From assembly GCF_000312385.1 (NCBI RefSeq), contig NZ_HE997626.1, forward strand, positions 953,221-991,320: a stretch of 38,100 nucleotides of DNA, in the 5' to 3' direction. Source of the stretch: Tsukamurella sp. 1534 (GTDB lineage: Bacteria; Actinomycetota; Actinomycetes; Mycobacteriales; Mycobacteriaceae). The translations under genes and the position numbers were made by a program. The notes under the pieces are model-generated. The model made no database searches. It was not told the DNA's origin and saw only the letters and a program-made list of their open reading frames with translations. Positions 8,084 through 16,431 of this stretch are shown here, in pieces; position 1 is the stretch's first letter; each line of letters opens with the position of its first letter.

Positions 8084-8353
8084 TCAGGCCTCGTCGCGCG
8101 GGGCGGGGCCGCCGCCGGCCCCGGAGTCGGGTCCGGGCTTCTCCGCGGCGGGCTTCTCGACGGTCCGCGCCTCGTCCTCGGCCGCGCGTTTGGCGGCCTG
8201 GCGCATCTCGAAACCGTCGGTCACCGCGTCGCCGATCTCGCGGGCGACATCGGCGACGGCGGTGGTGATGATGGTGGCGATCCGGCCGACCCGGATGGCC
8301 GTCGATTCGACGGCCTCCTGGGCGGCGTCCTTGCGCCGTTCGAGCTTGCTCAC
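8084..8353 (-). CDS. Small helical protein cotranscribed with the desaturase
   Basis: An 89-residue protein starting at a GTG that overlaps the TGA of the desaturase gene (GTGA). Residues 1–60 (MSKLERRKDAAQEAVEST...RIATIITTAVADVAREIGDAVTDGF) form a likely amphipathic helical segment. The C-terminal 30 residues are Ala/Pro/Glu-rich and probably disordered. No family is recognised. Because it is coupled to DesA3-type desaturase translation, it may be a membrane-surface or stability partner of the desaturase–reductase pair; this is inference. Codon third positions are as GC-rich as in neighbouring genes, supporting that it is coded. Confidence 0.65.
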   Translation of the reverse strand: MSKLERRKDAAQEAVESTAIRVGRIATIITTAVADVAREIGDAVTDGFEMRQAAKRAAEDEARTVEKPAAEKPGPDSGAGGGPAPRDEA

Positions 8354-9522
8354 ACGGCAACCATCTCACGGTCGGCGGCCCGCTGCCAGCCCGCCTTGTC
8401 CAGCGCCTTCGCGGCGGCGTCCTCGTGCCGGGCCCGCTCGATGGTCACCGCGAGCTCCGGCTCCTGCTTGACCCAGCTGTTGGGGAGCGAGAGCTTGGCG
8501 ATCTTCTTCCACGTGGAGGTGAGCTGGCCGCGCAGCGAGCCGGTGTTGTAGGGCAGGCCGTACTGCTCGCACACCTCGCGGACCTCGGCGGCGATCTCCG
8601 GGTAGCGGTTGGCCGGGAGGTCCGGGAACAGGTGGTGCTCGATCTGGAAGCTCAGGTTGCCGCTCATGATGTGGAACAGGCGGCCGCCGTCGATGTTGGC
8701 GGAGCCCAGCATCTGGCGGACGTACCACTCGCCCTTGGTCTCGTCGGCGGTCTCCTCCTTGGTGAAGGTCTGCACGCCCGAGGGGAAGTGACCGCAGAAG
8801 ATGATGGAGAACGTCCACAGGTTGCGGATCAGATTGGCGGACATGTTGCCCAGGAAGGTGAGCGGGAACAGCGGGCCGGTGAGCGCGGGGAACAGGACGT
8901 AGTCCTTGAGCACCTGCTTGCCGGCCTTCTTCCGCATGCCGCGCACGAGCTCCTTGATGTCGGACCACTTGCGCTCGCCCTTGACGATCCGCTCGGCCTC
9001 GAGGTCGTGCAGCATGACGCCCCACTGGAACAGCACCATGAGCGCGCTCGCGTAGGCGAGGTTGCCGAGGTAGTAGGGGTGCCACTTCTGCTCGGGCGCC
9101 ATCCGCAGGATGCCGTAGCCGATGTCGCGGTCCATGTCGAGGACGTTGGTGAAGGTGTGGTGCAGGTAGTTGTGGCTGTGCTTCCACTGATCGGCGGGGC
9201 ACACGGTGTCCCACTCGAACTCGCGGGAGTTCAGGCCGGGCTCACGCATCCAGTCGTACTGGCCGTGCATGACGTTGTGGCCGATCTCCATGTTGTCCAG
9301 GATCTTGGAGACGCCGAGGGAACCCACGGCGACGGGCCACAACGGCGGCAGGTACATCATGGCGCGGCCGGCGATCTCGAAACCGCGCTGGGCGCGGACG
9401 ATCGAGTAGATGTACTCGCGGTCCTTCTCGCCCAGGTCGCTCAGGATGCGGGTGCGGATGGCGTCGAAGCGCTCGCCGATCGCCTCGACGTCGGCGTGCG
9501 TGAGGGTGATGTGCTCGGTCAT
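8350..9522 (-). CDS. DesA3-type acyl-CoA delta-9 desaturase
   Basis: A 390-residue membrane di-iron desaturase that introduces a cis double bond into stearoyl-type acyl-CoA using O2 and electrons from the reductase upstream. All three histidine boxes are visible: H82-NVM-H86, H115-S-H117-NYL-H121-H122, and Q293-IE-H296-H297. IENMEIGHNVMHGQ-like, GHFP and RQMLGSAN segments match mycobacterial Rv3229c (DesA3). Hydrophobic stretches near 55–75 and 155–172, and around 225–245, fit membrane helices. The ATG follows a GAAGGGA ribosome binding site. It lies 27 bp downstream of the reductase, and the pair corresponds to Rv3230c–Rv3229c. Confidence 0.93.
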   Translation of the reverse strand: MTEHITLTHADVEAIGERFDAIRTRILSDLGEKDREYIYSIVRAQRGFEIAGRAMMYLPPLWPVAVGSLGVSKILDNMEIGHNVMHGQYDWMREPGLNSREFEWDTVCPADQWKHSHNYLHHTFTNVLDMDRDIGYGILRMAPEQKWHPYYLGNLAYASALMVLFQWGVMLHDLEAERIVKGERKWSDIKELVRGMRKKAGKQVLKDYVLFPALTGPLFPLTFLGNMSANLIRNLWTFSIIFCGHFPSGVQTFTKEETADETKGEWYVRQMLGSANIDGGRLFHIMSGNLSFQIEHHLFPDLPANRYPEIAAEVREVCEQYGLPYNTGSLRGQLTSTWKKIAKLSLPNSWVKQEPELAVTIERARHEDAAAKALDKAGWQRAADREMVAV

Positions 9523-9549
9523 GGTGGGTCCCTTCTTCGGTTCCGGTGA

Positions 9550-10602
9550 CTACAGCGCGACGTCGACGTCACCGACGGGGGCGCTGATGCAGAGCTGGAT
9601 GTGCTGATCGGGCTCGCTGTCTGTCTCGCCCGTGAGGATGTTGCTGGTGCAGCCGGACTTGCGGACGGCGGTGCAGGAGAAGCAGATGCCCATGCGGCAG
9701 CCGCTCTCGGGGAACAGGCCGGAGGACTCGGCCTGGTCGAGGATGGTGCGGCCGTCGTTGTCGACCTCGGTGCCGGCCTCGGTGAAGCGGAGGGTTCCGG
9801 TGGCCTCGCCCGACGGTGCCGCGGCCGCGGGCGGCGCGAACTCCTCGACGCGCAGCTCGACGCCGCGCTCGGAGTACAGCTGTTTCGCGGTCTCGAGCAG
9901 CGGCGCGGGGCCGCACGCGAAGCCCACGTCGCCCAGGTCGTCGAGGTGCTCGGCGCCCAGGTGGCGGCCGCCGGCGCGGGTGTACACGTAGTTCACCGAG
10001 ACGCCCGCGCGGCGGGCCAGCAGGTCCAGCTCGGCGCGGTACGGGTTGTCGTCCGCGTCCCGGCAGAAGTGCAGCAGCTCGACGGTGCCCCGGTGATCCT
10101 CGTCCACGAGCGTGCGCAGGATCGAGAGCACGGGTGTAATGCCGCTGCCCCCGCTGATGAGGCGGATGTTCGCGGGGCGTGCGCCGGGCTCGCCGGGCAG
10201 GGTGAAGGTGCCGGTGGCCGGGGTCAGGCCCAGCACGTCTCCTACGCGGAGGTTCTCGCGCAGGTGCTTGCTGACGTGGCCTTCGGCGTCCGCGGTCACG
10301 GTGAACTCCAGGTCGCCGGCGGCGTGCTGCGATCCGGCGGGCGAGAAGCAACGGGTCTGGCGGACCCCGTCGATCACGACGCTGACCTGGATGAACTGTC
10401 CGGCGCGGAACCCCTCGAACTGGCGGGTGGGGGTCACGGTGAAGGTGACGGTGCGGTCCGTGCGACGGCTGACGGCGGTGACGCGGCCGCGGATGTCGGC
10501 CCACGTGACCATGGGGTCGACGAGCTCGAGGTAGCGGTCCACGGCGTGTGGCGTCAGCACGGCCTCGATGACGTTTCCGGCGAGTCGAGTGAAGCGGCTC
10601 AT
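9550..10602 (-). CDS. Flavin–[2Fe-2S] oxidoreductase partner of the desaturase (Rv3230c-like)
   Basis: A 350-residue single-chain electron-transfer protein feeding the desaturase. Start ATG 10602 (MSRFTRLAGN) has GGAG upstream; the longer frame starts inside the operator and was rejected. Order of domains: FAD-binding barrel with RCFSPAGS (residues 84–91), NAD(P) domain with GGSGITPV (151–158) and FACGPAPLL, then a C-terminal plant-type ferredoxin domain with C302-x4-C307-x2-C310 and C338. NAD(P)H electrons pass via FAD to the cluster and on to the di-iron desaturase. It is first in a three-gene operon, under a promoter overlapped by a palindromic operator. Confidence 0.92.
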   Translation of the reverse strand: MSRFTRLAGNVIEAVLTPHAVDRYLELVDPMVTWADIRGRVTAVSRRTDRTVTFTVTPTRQFEGFRAGQFIQVSVVIDGVRQTRCFSPAGSQHAAGDLEFTVTADAEGHVSKHLRENLRVGDVLGLTPATGTFTLPGEPGARPANIRLISGGSGITPVLSILRTLVDEDHRGTVELLHFCRDADDNPYRAELDLLARRAGVSVNYVYTRAGGRHLGAEHLDDLGDVGFACGPAPLLETAKQLYSERGVELRVEEFAPPAAAAPSGEATGTLRFTEAGTEVDNDGRTILDQAESSGLFPESGCRMGICFSCTAVRKSGCTSNILTGETDSEPDQHIQLCISAPVGDVDVAL

Positions 10603-10620
10603 GGCTGTGTTTCTCCGTTC

Positions 10621-10638
10621 AGTGCACGCTTGTACACT
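10621..10638. promoter_or_regulatory. Palindromic operator of the desaturase operon (DesT/FabR-like)
   Basis: AGTGCACGCTTGTACACT is an 18-bp imperfect palindrome, AGTG(C/T)AC-N4-GTACACT, with 6 of 7 half-site positions matching. It lies 18 bp upstream of the reductase ATG and over the transcription start predicted from the adjacent promoter. Length and half-sites resemble, from memory, FabR/DesT sites in proteobacteria; the divergent TetR gene is the obvious ligand. Confidence 0.6.
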
Positions 10639-10641
10639 CAC

Positions 10642-10672
10642 AGTATGCACGCAATCGCCGCTACCGCGTCAA
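10642..10672 (-). promoter_or_regulatory. Promoter of the desaturase operon
   Basis: On the minus strand TTGACG (10672–10667) and CATACT (10647–10642) are separated by 19 nt. They match sigma-70-type -35 and -10 hexamers at 5/6 and 4/6 positions. The predicted start site near 10634 falls inside the palindrome, so a bound repressor would block initiation. Confidence 0.5.
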
Positions 10673-10743
10673 GGACTTGTCCCGTGACCTCCGCCACAAC
10701 GCCGCCGCGCACCGTTCGCGCAGGCGGGGATAGACTGAAGCCC

Positions 10744-11403
10744 ATGCCACGCCCCTCTCCGCGCGCCGTCGAACGGCACACCCCGGGACCGTCGCGGGCC
10801 GAGGCCAAGGAGCGCACCCGTCAGACGCTTCTGGACGAGGCGTTGGCGCTGGCCGGAGAACGGTCGTTCGCCAGCCTGTCGCTGCGCGAGGTGGCCAAGG
10901 CGGCCGGCGTCGTGCCCACCGCCTTCTACCGCCATTTCGCGTCGATGGACGATCTGGGCGTCACCCTGGTGGAGGACGCGATGCGAGTGCTGCGCCGCAT
11001 GCTCCGCGAGGCCCGGCGCGACGGGGTCGCGCCCAGCGGCGCGGACGCCGTGCGCATCGTCGCCAAGCAGGCGCGCGCGAACGACGCGGAGTTCCAGTTC
11101 CTGGTGCGCGAGCGGTACGGCGGCTCCCCCGAGCTGCAGCGGGCCATCGACGTGGAGCTGCGACTGTTCGCCAAGGAGCTCACCCACGACCTCTCGCGGA
11201 TCCCGGCGCTGGAGTCCTGGAGCGTCGAGGACCTGGACATGGTGGCCGACCTGTACGTGACGATCATGCTGGGCTTCGTGGCCGAGCTGGTGCGCATCGA
11301 CGCCCGCAACACGCGCGACGAGGACGAGCTCGTCGAGCGGACGCAGCGCCAGCTCGCCGTGGTGGCGCTCGGGCTCGCCTCGTACCGCCCGCGCGAGCAG
11401 TAG
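10744..11403 (+). CDS. TetR-family regulator, DesT/FabR-like
   Basis: A 219-residue TetR protein. The HTH lies at about residues 35–65: LSLREVAKAAGVVPTAFYRHF, followed by the FabR/DesT-like continuation SMDDLGVTLVEDAM. FabR and DesT sense the unsaturated/saturated acyl-CoA balance and repress unsaturated fatty acid genes. The gene is divergent from the reductase–desaturase operon, the same arrangement recalled for desT in Pseudomonas, so control of that operon by acyl-CoA is likely. Start ATG 10744 is 7 nt after a TAGACT hexamer with no ribosome binding site, suggesting a leaderless message. Ligand and autoregulation are inferred. Confidence 0.85.
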   Translation: MPRPSPRAVERHTPGPSRAEAKERTRQTLLDEALALAGERSFASLSLREVAKAAGVVPTAFYRHFASMDDLGVTLVEDAMRVLRRMLREARRDGVAPSGADAVRIVAKQARANDAEFQFLVRERYGGSPELQRAIDVELRLFAKELTHDLSRIPALESWSVEDLDMVADLYVTIMLGFVAELVRIDARNTRDEDELVERTQRQLAVVALGLASYRPREQ

Positions 11404-11419
11404 CGCACGGGATTTCACC

Positions 11420-11436
11420 GCACCGCCACCCGGTGC
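11420..11436 (+). terminator. Weak hairpin after the TetR gene
   Basis: GCACCG and CGGTGC form a 6-bp stem with a 5-nt loop, 17 bp past the TetR stop and before the RNase gene. It lacks a U-tract and is short, so termination here is uncertain. Confidence 0.3.
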
Positions 11437-11464
11437 TTACCTGCGTGCGCTAATTTTCCGTTTC

Positions 11465-11845
11465 ATGCGAATCGCAGCCCGTACGGCAGGGGTGTTCGCG
11501 GTGGCCGTGGGCGTCACCGCCGCCACTCTCTCCCCCGTCTCCGCCGCCCTCCCCTCGTGCGCCCTCTCGTCGCTCCCGCCGGAGGCCACCGACACCGCGA
11601 ACCTGATCAAGCAGGGCGGGCCGTTCCCGTACCCGAACAACGACGGGGTCGTGTTCCAGAACCGGGAGGGCATCCTGCCGGCGAAGGCGAGCGGCTACTA
11701 CCACGAGTACACGGTGAAGACGCCGGGCTCGTCGACCCGCGGCGCGCGCCGGATCGTCACGGGCGGCACGCCGCTCACCTCGCCGCCCGACTGGTACTAC
11801 ACCGGCGACCACTACGCGACGTTCTGCGTCATCACAGGGGTCTGA
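11465..11845 (+). CDS. Secreted guanyl-specific ribonuclease (RNase Sa-like)
   Basis: A 126-residue exported RNase of the barnase/RNase T1 superfamily that cuts RNA after guanosine. Residues 1–27 form a signal peptide ending in VSA. The mature part closely follows Streptomyces RNase Sa: LPPEATDTANLI, DGVVFQNREG, GYYHEYTVKTPG and YYTGDHYATF. By alignment to RNase Sa, E81 (Glu54), R96 (Arg69) and H116 (His85) are the catalytic residues, and C32–C121 the disulfide. A barstar-like inhibitor gene begins 3 nt after its stop. A TAATTT hexamer 8 nt before the ATG could drive a near-leaderless message. Role (nutrition or antagonism) is not shown. Confidence 0.92.
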   Translation: MRIAARTAGVFAVAVGVTAATLSPVSAALPSCALSSLPPEATDTANLIKQGGPFPYPNNDGVVFQNREGILPAKASGYYHEYTVKTPGSSTRGARRIVTGGTPLTSPPDWYYTGDHYATFCVITGV

Positions 11846-11847
11846 GC

Positions 11848-12120
11848 GTGAAGACCTTCACCGTGGACGGCCGGAGGGTGGCCGACAAGGAGAGCTTCTA
11901 CGCCGAGCTGGGCCGCGCGGTCAACGGCCCGGGCGGGTACTTCGGCGGCAACCTGGACGCGCTCGTCGACTGCCTGCGCGGAGGTTTCGGTACGCCCGAG
12001 GACGAGCCGTTCGACTTCCGCCTCACCCACGCGGCCGACGTGCGCACGGCGCTCGGCCCGAAGCTCTACGCCGAGATCGTCGACGTGTTCTCCGCGTCCG
12101 GGGTGCCGCTGCGCACGTGA
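11848..12120 (+). CDS. Barstar-like ribonuclease inhibitor
   Basis: A 90-residue protein starting at GTG 11848 (KTFTVDGRRVADKESFYAEL), 2 nt past the RNase stop. It fits barstar in length and in the helix-2 region GGYFGGNLDALVDCL (residues 29–43). D37 and D41 align with barstar D35 and D39, which occupy the nuclease active site. Lacking a signal peptide, it stays in the cytoplasm and protects the cell from unsecreted RNase. The tight coupling to the RNase gene makes an enzyme–immunity pair very likely. Longer in-frame translation from 11557 overlaps the RNase gene and is rejected. Confidence 0.88.
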   Translation: MKTFTVDGRRVADKESFYAELGRAVNGPGGYFGGNLDALVDCLRGGFGTPEDEPFDFRLTHAADVRTALGPKLYAEIVDVFSASGVPLRT

Positions 12121-12125
12121 GGGCC

Positions 12126-12190
12126 GCGCACCGTCGGGCCCGGGGCACGCGCGGGTGCACCGAAACCGCTCGGAATCGCCGACGGTGCGC
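12126..12190. repeat. 12-bp inverted repeat upstream of aspA
   Basis: GCGCACCGTCGG (12126–12137) and its exact complement (12179–12190) flank a 41-nt loop between the barstar stop and the aspA start. It may be a terminator-like stem, an attenuator or paired operator half-sites. No U-tract follows. Confidence 0.4.
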
Positions 12191-12202
12191 CACCATCGAG
12201 GC

Positions 12203-13627
<1,425 letters not shown>

Positions 13628-13661
13628 AACGCCGCCGTCGCCACGGAGCGCGGAACACCCC

Positions 13662-13690
13662 TTGATAGATACCCCCTAGGGGTATATGTT
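13662..13690 (+). promoter_or_regulatory. Promoter of the CopB-type ATPase (leaderless)
   Basis: TTGATA (13662–13667) and TATGTT (13685–13690) are spaced by 17 nt. TATGTT ends 6 nt before the ATG at 13697, so the message probably begins at the start codon. The CsoR-like box fills the spacer. Confidence 0.6.
13669..13685. promoter_or_regulatory. CsoR-like operator
   Basis: ATACCCCCTAGGGGTAT, a 17-bp inverted repeat with 7-bp arms and a CTA centre, matches the C-tract/G-tract form of copper-sensor CsoR boxes. It sits between -35 and -10, where a bound repressor blocks RNA polymerase. No csoR gene lies in the window, so the regulator would act in trans. Confidence 0.7.
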
Positions 13691-13696
13691 CGGGGC

Positions 13697-15778
13697 ATGG
13701 AACACGATCACGGGGGGCATCAGATGCAGATGGACCACGAGGAACACCCCGCGCACGGCGGGCACGAGCAGCACGAGCAGCACGCCGGGCATCAGGGCCA
13801 TTCCGGGCACGGGGACCACGTCGCGCAGTTCCGCCGCCTGTTCTGGATCATGCTGGCGCTGGCGGTGCCCACCGTCGGGCTGTCGCCGATGTTCGCGATG
13901 ATCCTCGGCCACCCCCTCCCGGACGTCGCGGGTGTCGAGTGGGTCTCGCCGGTCCTCGGGACCGTCATGTACGCGTGGGGCGGCCGCCCGTTCCTCACCG
14001 GCGCGGTCGCCGAGATCCGCGGGCGCGCACCGGGGATGATGCTGCTCATCGGGCTGGCGATCACCGTCGCGTTCGTCGCGTCCTGGGGCGCGAGCCTGGG
14101 CCTGCTGCACCACCAGCTCGACTTCTGGTGGGAGCTGGCGCTGCTCATCGTGATCATGCTGCTGGGCCACTGGATCGAGATGCGCTCGCTCGCGCAGACC
14201 ACCTCGGCGCTCGACTCCCTCGCGGCGCTCCTCCCCGACGAGGCGGAGCGACTCGAGCACGGCGCCACGGTGGTCGTCGCGCCGTCCGAGCTGCGGGTCG
14301 GCGACGTGGTGATCGTGCGCCCGGGTGGCGGCGTGCCCGCCGACGGCGTCATCGTGGACGGCCGTGCCGCACTGGATGAGTCGATGATCACCGGGGAGTC
14401 GCGCACCGTCGAGCGGGCGGTGGGCGATCCGGTGACCGCCGGCACCGTCGCGACGGATTCCGGCCTCCGGATCCGGGTGACCGCGACCGGTGACGACACC
14501 GCGCTCGCCGGAATCGGCAGGCTGGTCGCGCAGGCGCAGAACTCGAGCTCGCGGGCGCAGCGCCTCGCCGACCGCGCGGCGGGCTGGTTGTTCTGGTTCG
14601 CGCTCGGCGCCGCGGCGGTCACCGCGGCGGTCTGGTCGGCGCTCGGCATGCCCGACGAGGCCGTGGTCCGCACCATCACGGTGCTGGTGATCGCGTGCCC
14701 GCACGCCCTCGGACTGGCGATCCCCCTGGTGGTGTCGATCGCCACCGAGCGCGCCGCGAAGGGCGGTGTGCTGGTGAAGGACCGGCTCGCGCTGGAGAGC
14801 ATGCGCACCGTCGACGCCGTGCTGTTCGACAAGACCGGCACCCTGACCAAGGGCGAACCGGTTGTCACCGCAGTCGAGGGCGGCGACGAGGTGCTCGCCC
14901 TCGCGGCCGCGGCCGAGGCGGACAGCGAGCACCCGCTGGCGCGGGCGATCGTGCGCGCCGCGCGGGACCGTGGACTCGCGGTGCCCGCGGCGTCGGACTT
15001 CTCGTCGTCGCCCGCCGTCGGGGTGACGGCCTCCGTGGAGGGCGCGACGGTGCGCGTCGGCGGGCCCGCGATGCTCGCCGAGGAGGGCGCGGGCGAGCTC
15101 GCGGCCGTCGAGGAGTGGCGGCGCGGCGGCGCGATCATCCTGCACGTGGTGCGCGAGCACGCGGTGATCGGCGCGCTGGCCCTCGCCGACGAGATCCGCC
15201 CGGAGTCCCGCGAGGCGGTGGACGCGTTGCACGCGTGGGGCATCCAGGTGGTGATGATCACCGGCGACGCCGAGGCGGTGGCGAACGCCGTGGGCGCGGA
15301 GCTGGGCGTCGACCGGGTCTTCGCGGGCGTCCGCCCCGAGGACAAGGCGGCGAAGGTGGCCGAGCTGCAGAGCGGGGGCCGGCGGGTGGCGATGGTGGGC
15401 GACGGCGTCAACGACGCTCCCGCGCTGGCCCGGGCGGACGTGGGCCTGGCGATCGGGGCGGGCACCGACGTGGCGATCGCATCCGCGGGGGTGATCCTGG
15501 CCGGCGACGATCCTCGGTCCGTGCTGTCGGTGATCGAGCTGTCCCGCGCGTCCTACCGGAAGATGACGCAGAACCTGTGGTGGGCCGCCGGATACAACCT
15601 GATCTCCGTGCCCCTCGCGGCCGGTGTGCTGGCACCGGTCGGGTTCGTCCTGCCGATGTCGGTGGGCGCGATCCTGATGTCGCTGTCCACCGTGGTGGTG
15701 GCGCTCAACGCGCAGTTGCTCCGCCGCCTGGACCTGCGGCCCGACGCCTTGACCCGGAAGATCCTGCGGCGCGGCTAG
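13697..15778 (+). CDS. copB: CopB-type P1B-3 copper-transporting ATPase
   Basis: A 693-residue heavy-metal P-type ATPase of the inner membrane. The first 41 residues contain 13 His, mostly every third residue, a cytosolic metal-binding tail typical of CopB. Transmembrane metal site: CPH (C334–P335–H336) rather than CPC, the P1B-3 signature. Other motifs: TGES, phosphorylated D378 in DKTGT, SEHPLARAI (the HP motif) and GDGVNDAPAL. Export of copper (Cu2+ or Ag+ for this subclass) is inferred from the motif. The ATG follows a promoter with a CsoR-like operator. Its TAG shares a CTAG palindrome with the stop of the convergent response-regulator gene (15775–15778). Confidence 0.9.
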   Translation: MEHDHGGHQMQMDHEEHPAHGGHEQHEQHAGHQGHSGHGDHVAQFRRLFWIMLALAVPTVGLSPMFAMILGHPLPDVAGVEWVSPVLGTVMYAWGGRPFLTGAVAEIRGRAPGMMLLIGLAITVAFVASWGASLGLLHHQLDFWWELALLIVIMLLGHWIEMRSLAQTTSALDSLAALLPDEAERLEHGATVVVAPSELRVGDVVIVRPGGGVPADGVIVDGRAALDESMITGESRTVERAVGDPVTAGTVATDSGLRIRVTATGDDTALAGIGRLVAQAQNSSSRAQRLADRAAGWLFWFALGAAAVTAAVWSALGMPDEAVVRTITVLVIACPHALGLAIPLVVSIATERAAKGGVLVKDRLALESMRTVDAVLFDKTGTLTKGEPVVTAVEGGDEVLALAAAAEADSEHPLARAIVRAARDRGLAVPAASDFSSSPAVGVTASVEGATVRVGGPAMLAEEGAGELAAVEEWRRGGAIILHVVREHAVIGALALADEIRPESREAVDALHAWGIQVVMITGDAEAVANAVGAELGVDRVFAGVRPEDKAAKVAELQSGGRRVAMVGDGVNDAPALARADVGLAIGAGTDVAIASAGVILAGDDPRSVLSVIELSRASYRKMTQNLWWAAGYNLISVPLAAGVLAPVGFVLPMSVGAILMSLSTVVVALNAQLLRRLDLRPDALTRKILRRG

Positions 15779-16431
15779 TCCAGGCCGTTCTCCAGCGCGT
15801 AGCGGGCTAGTTCCACCCGGTTCCCGAGCTGGAGTTTGCGCAGCGTCGACTGCACGTGATTCTCCACGGTGCGGTGGCTCAGGTGCAGGCGTGTGGCGAT
15901 CTGCTTGGCGGACAGGCCCTTCGCCACCAGCCGCAGCACCTCGGTCTCGCGGGGCGTGATCGCCGGCCCCACGGGCTCGGGCGATGCGGCCATGCGCCGG
16001 AACTCCCCCAGCACCAGGCCGGCGAGCCCGGGCGTGAACACGGGTTGCCCTGCGGCGGTGGCGCGCACGGCCGCGACCAGCTCCTCCGCCGAGGCGCTCT
16101 TGACGAGATAGCCGCTGGCGCCGGCCTTCACGGCCTCCACCACGTCCTCCCGCTCGTCGGACGCGGAGAGGATGAGTACCGCGGCGTTCGGGGCCGCCTG
16201 CAGCACCAGCGCGGTGCCGGCGGCGCCGTCACCGTCGGGCATGGACATGTCCATCAGCACGACGGTGGGCTGCACGGCTTTCGCGATCCGGCCCGCTGCG
16301 GCCGCGGAATCCGCGGTGCCGGCCACGGTGAATCCGCGCGCCTCGAGGTCGCGGGCCACCGCATCGCGCCACATCGGGTGGTCGTCGACCACCAGCACGC
16401 TGATCTCCGGTTCTACGTCCGAGGTATCCAC
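15775..16431 (-). CDS. NarL/LuxR-type response regulator
   Basis: A 218-residue two-component regulator. The receiver domain starts ISVLVVDDHPMWRDAVARDL, with the phosphoacceptor Asp in VVLMDMSMPDGDGA and Lys in GYLVKSASAEE. A linker leads to a LuxR HTH, ITPRETEVLRLVAKGLSAKQIATRLHLSHRTVENHV, at the C-terminus. The GTG start (16431) overlaps the 3' end of the kinase gene, implying coupling. Its stop overlaps that of the copper ATPase on the other strand. DNA targets are unknown; nothing shows that it regulates the neighbouring copper gene. Confidence 0.9.
   Translation of the reverse strand: MDTSDVEPEISVLVVDDHPMWRDAVARDLEARGFTVAGTADSAAAAGRIAKAVQPTVVLMDMSMPDGDGAAGTALVLQAAPNAAVLILSASDEREDVVEAVKAGASGYLVKSASAEELVAAVRATAAGQPVFTPGLAGLVLGEFRRMAASPEPVGPAITPRETEVLRLVAKGLSAKQIATRLHLSHRTVENHVQSTLRKLQLGNRVELARYALENGLD

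Noticed and set aside
13669-13685. MerR/CueR-type site in the copB promoter
   Set aside because: The spacer is 17 nt, not the 19–20 nt typical of CueR promoters, and the CCCC/GGGG arms fit CsoR.
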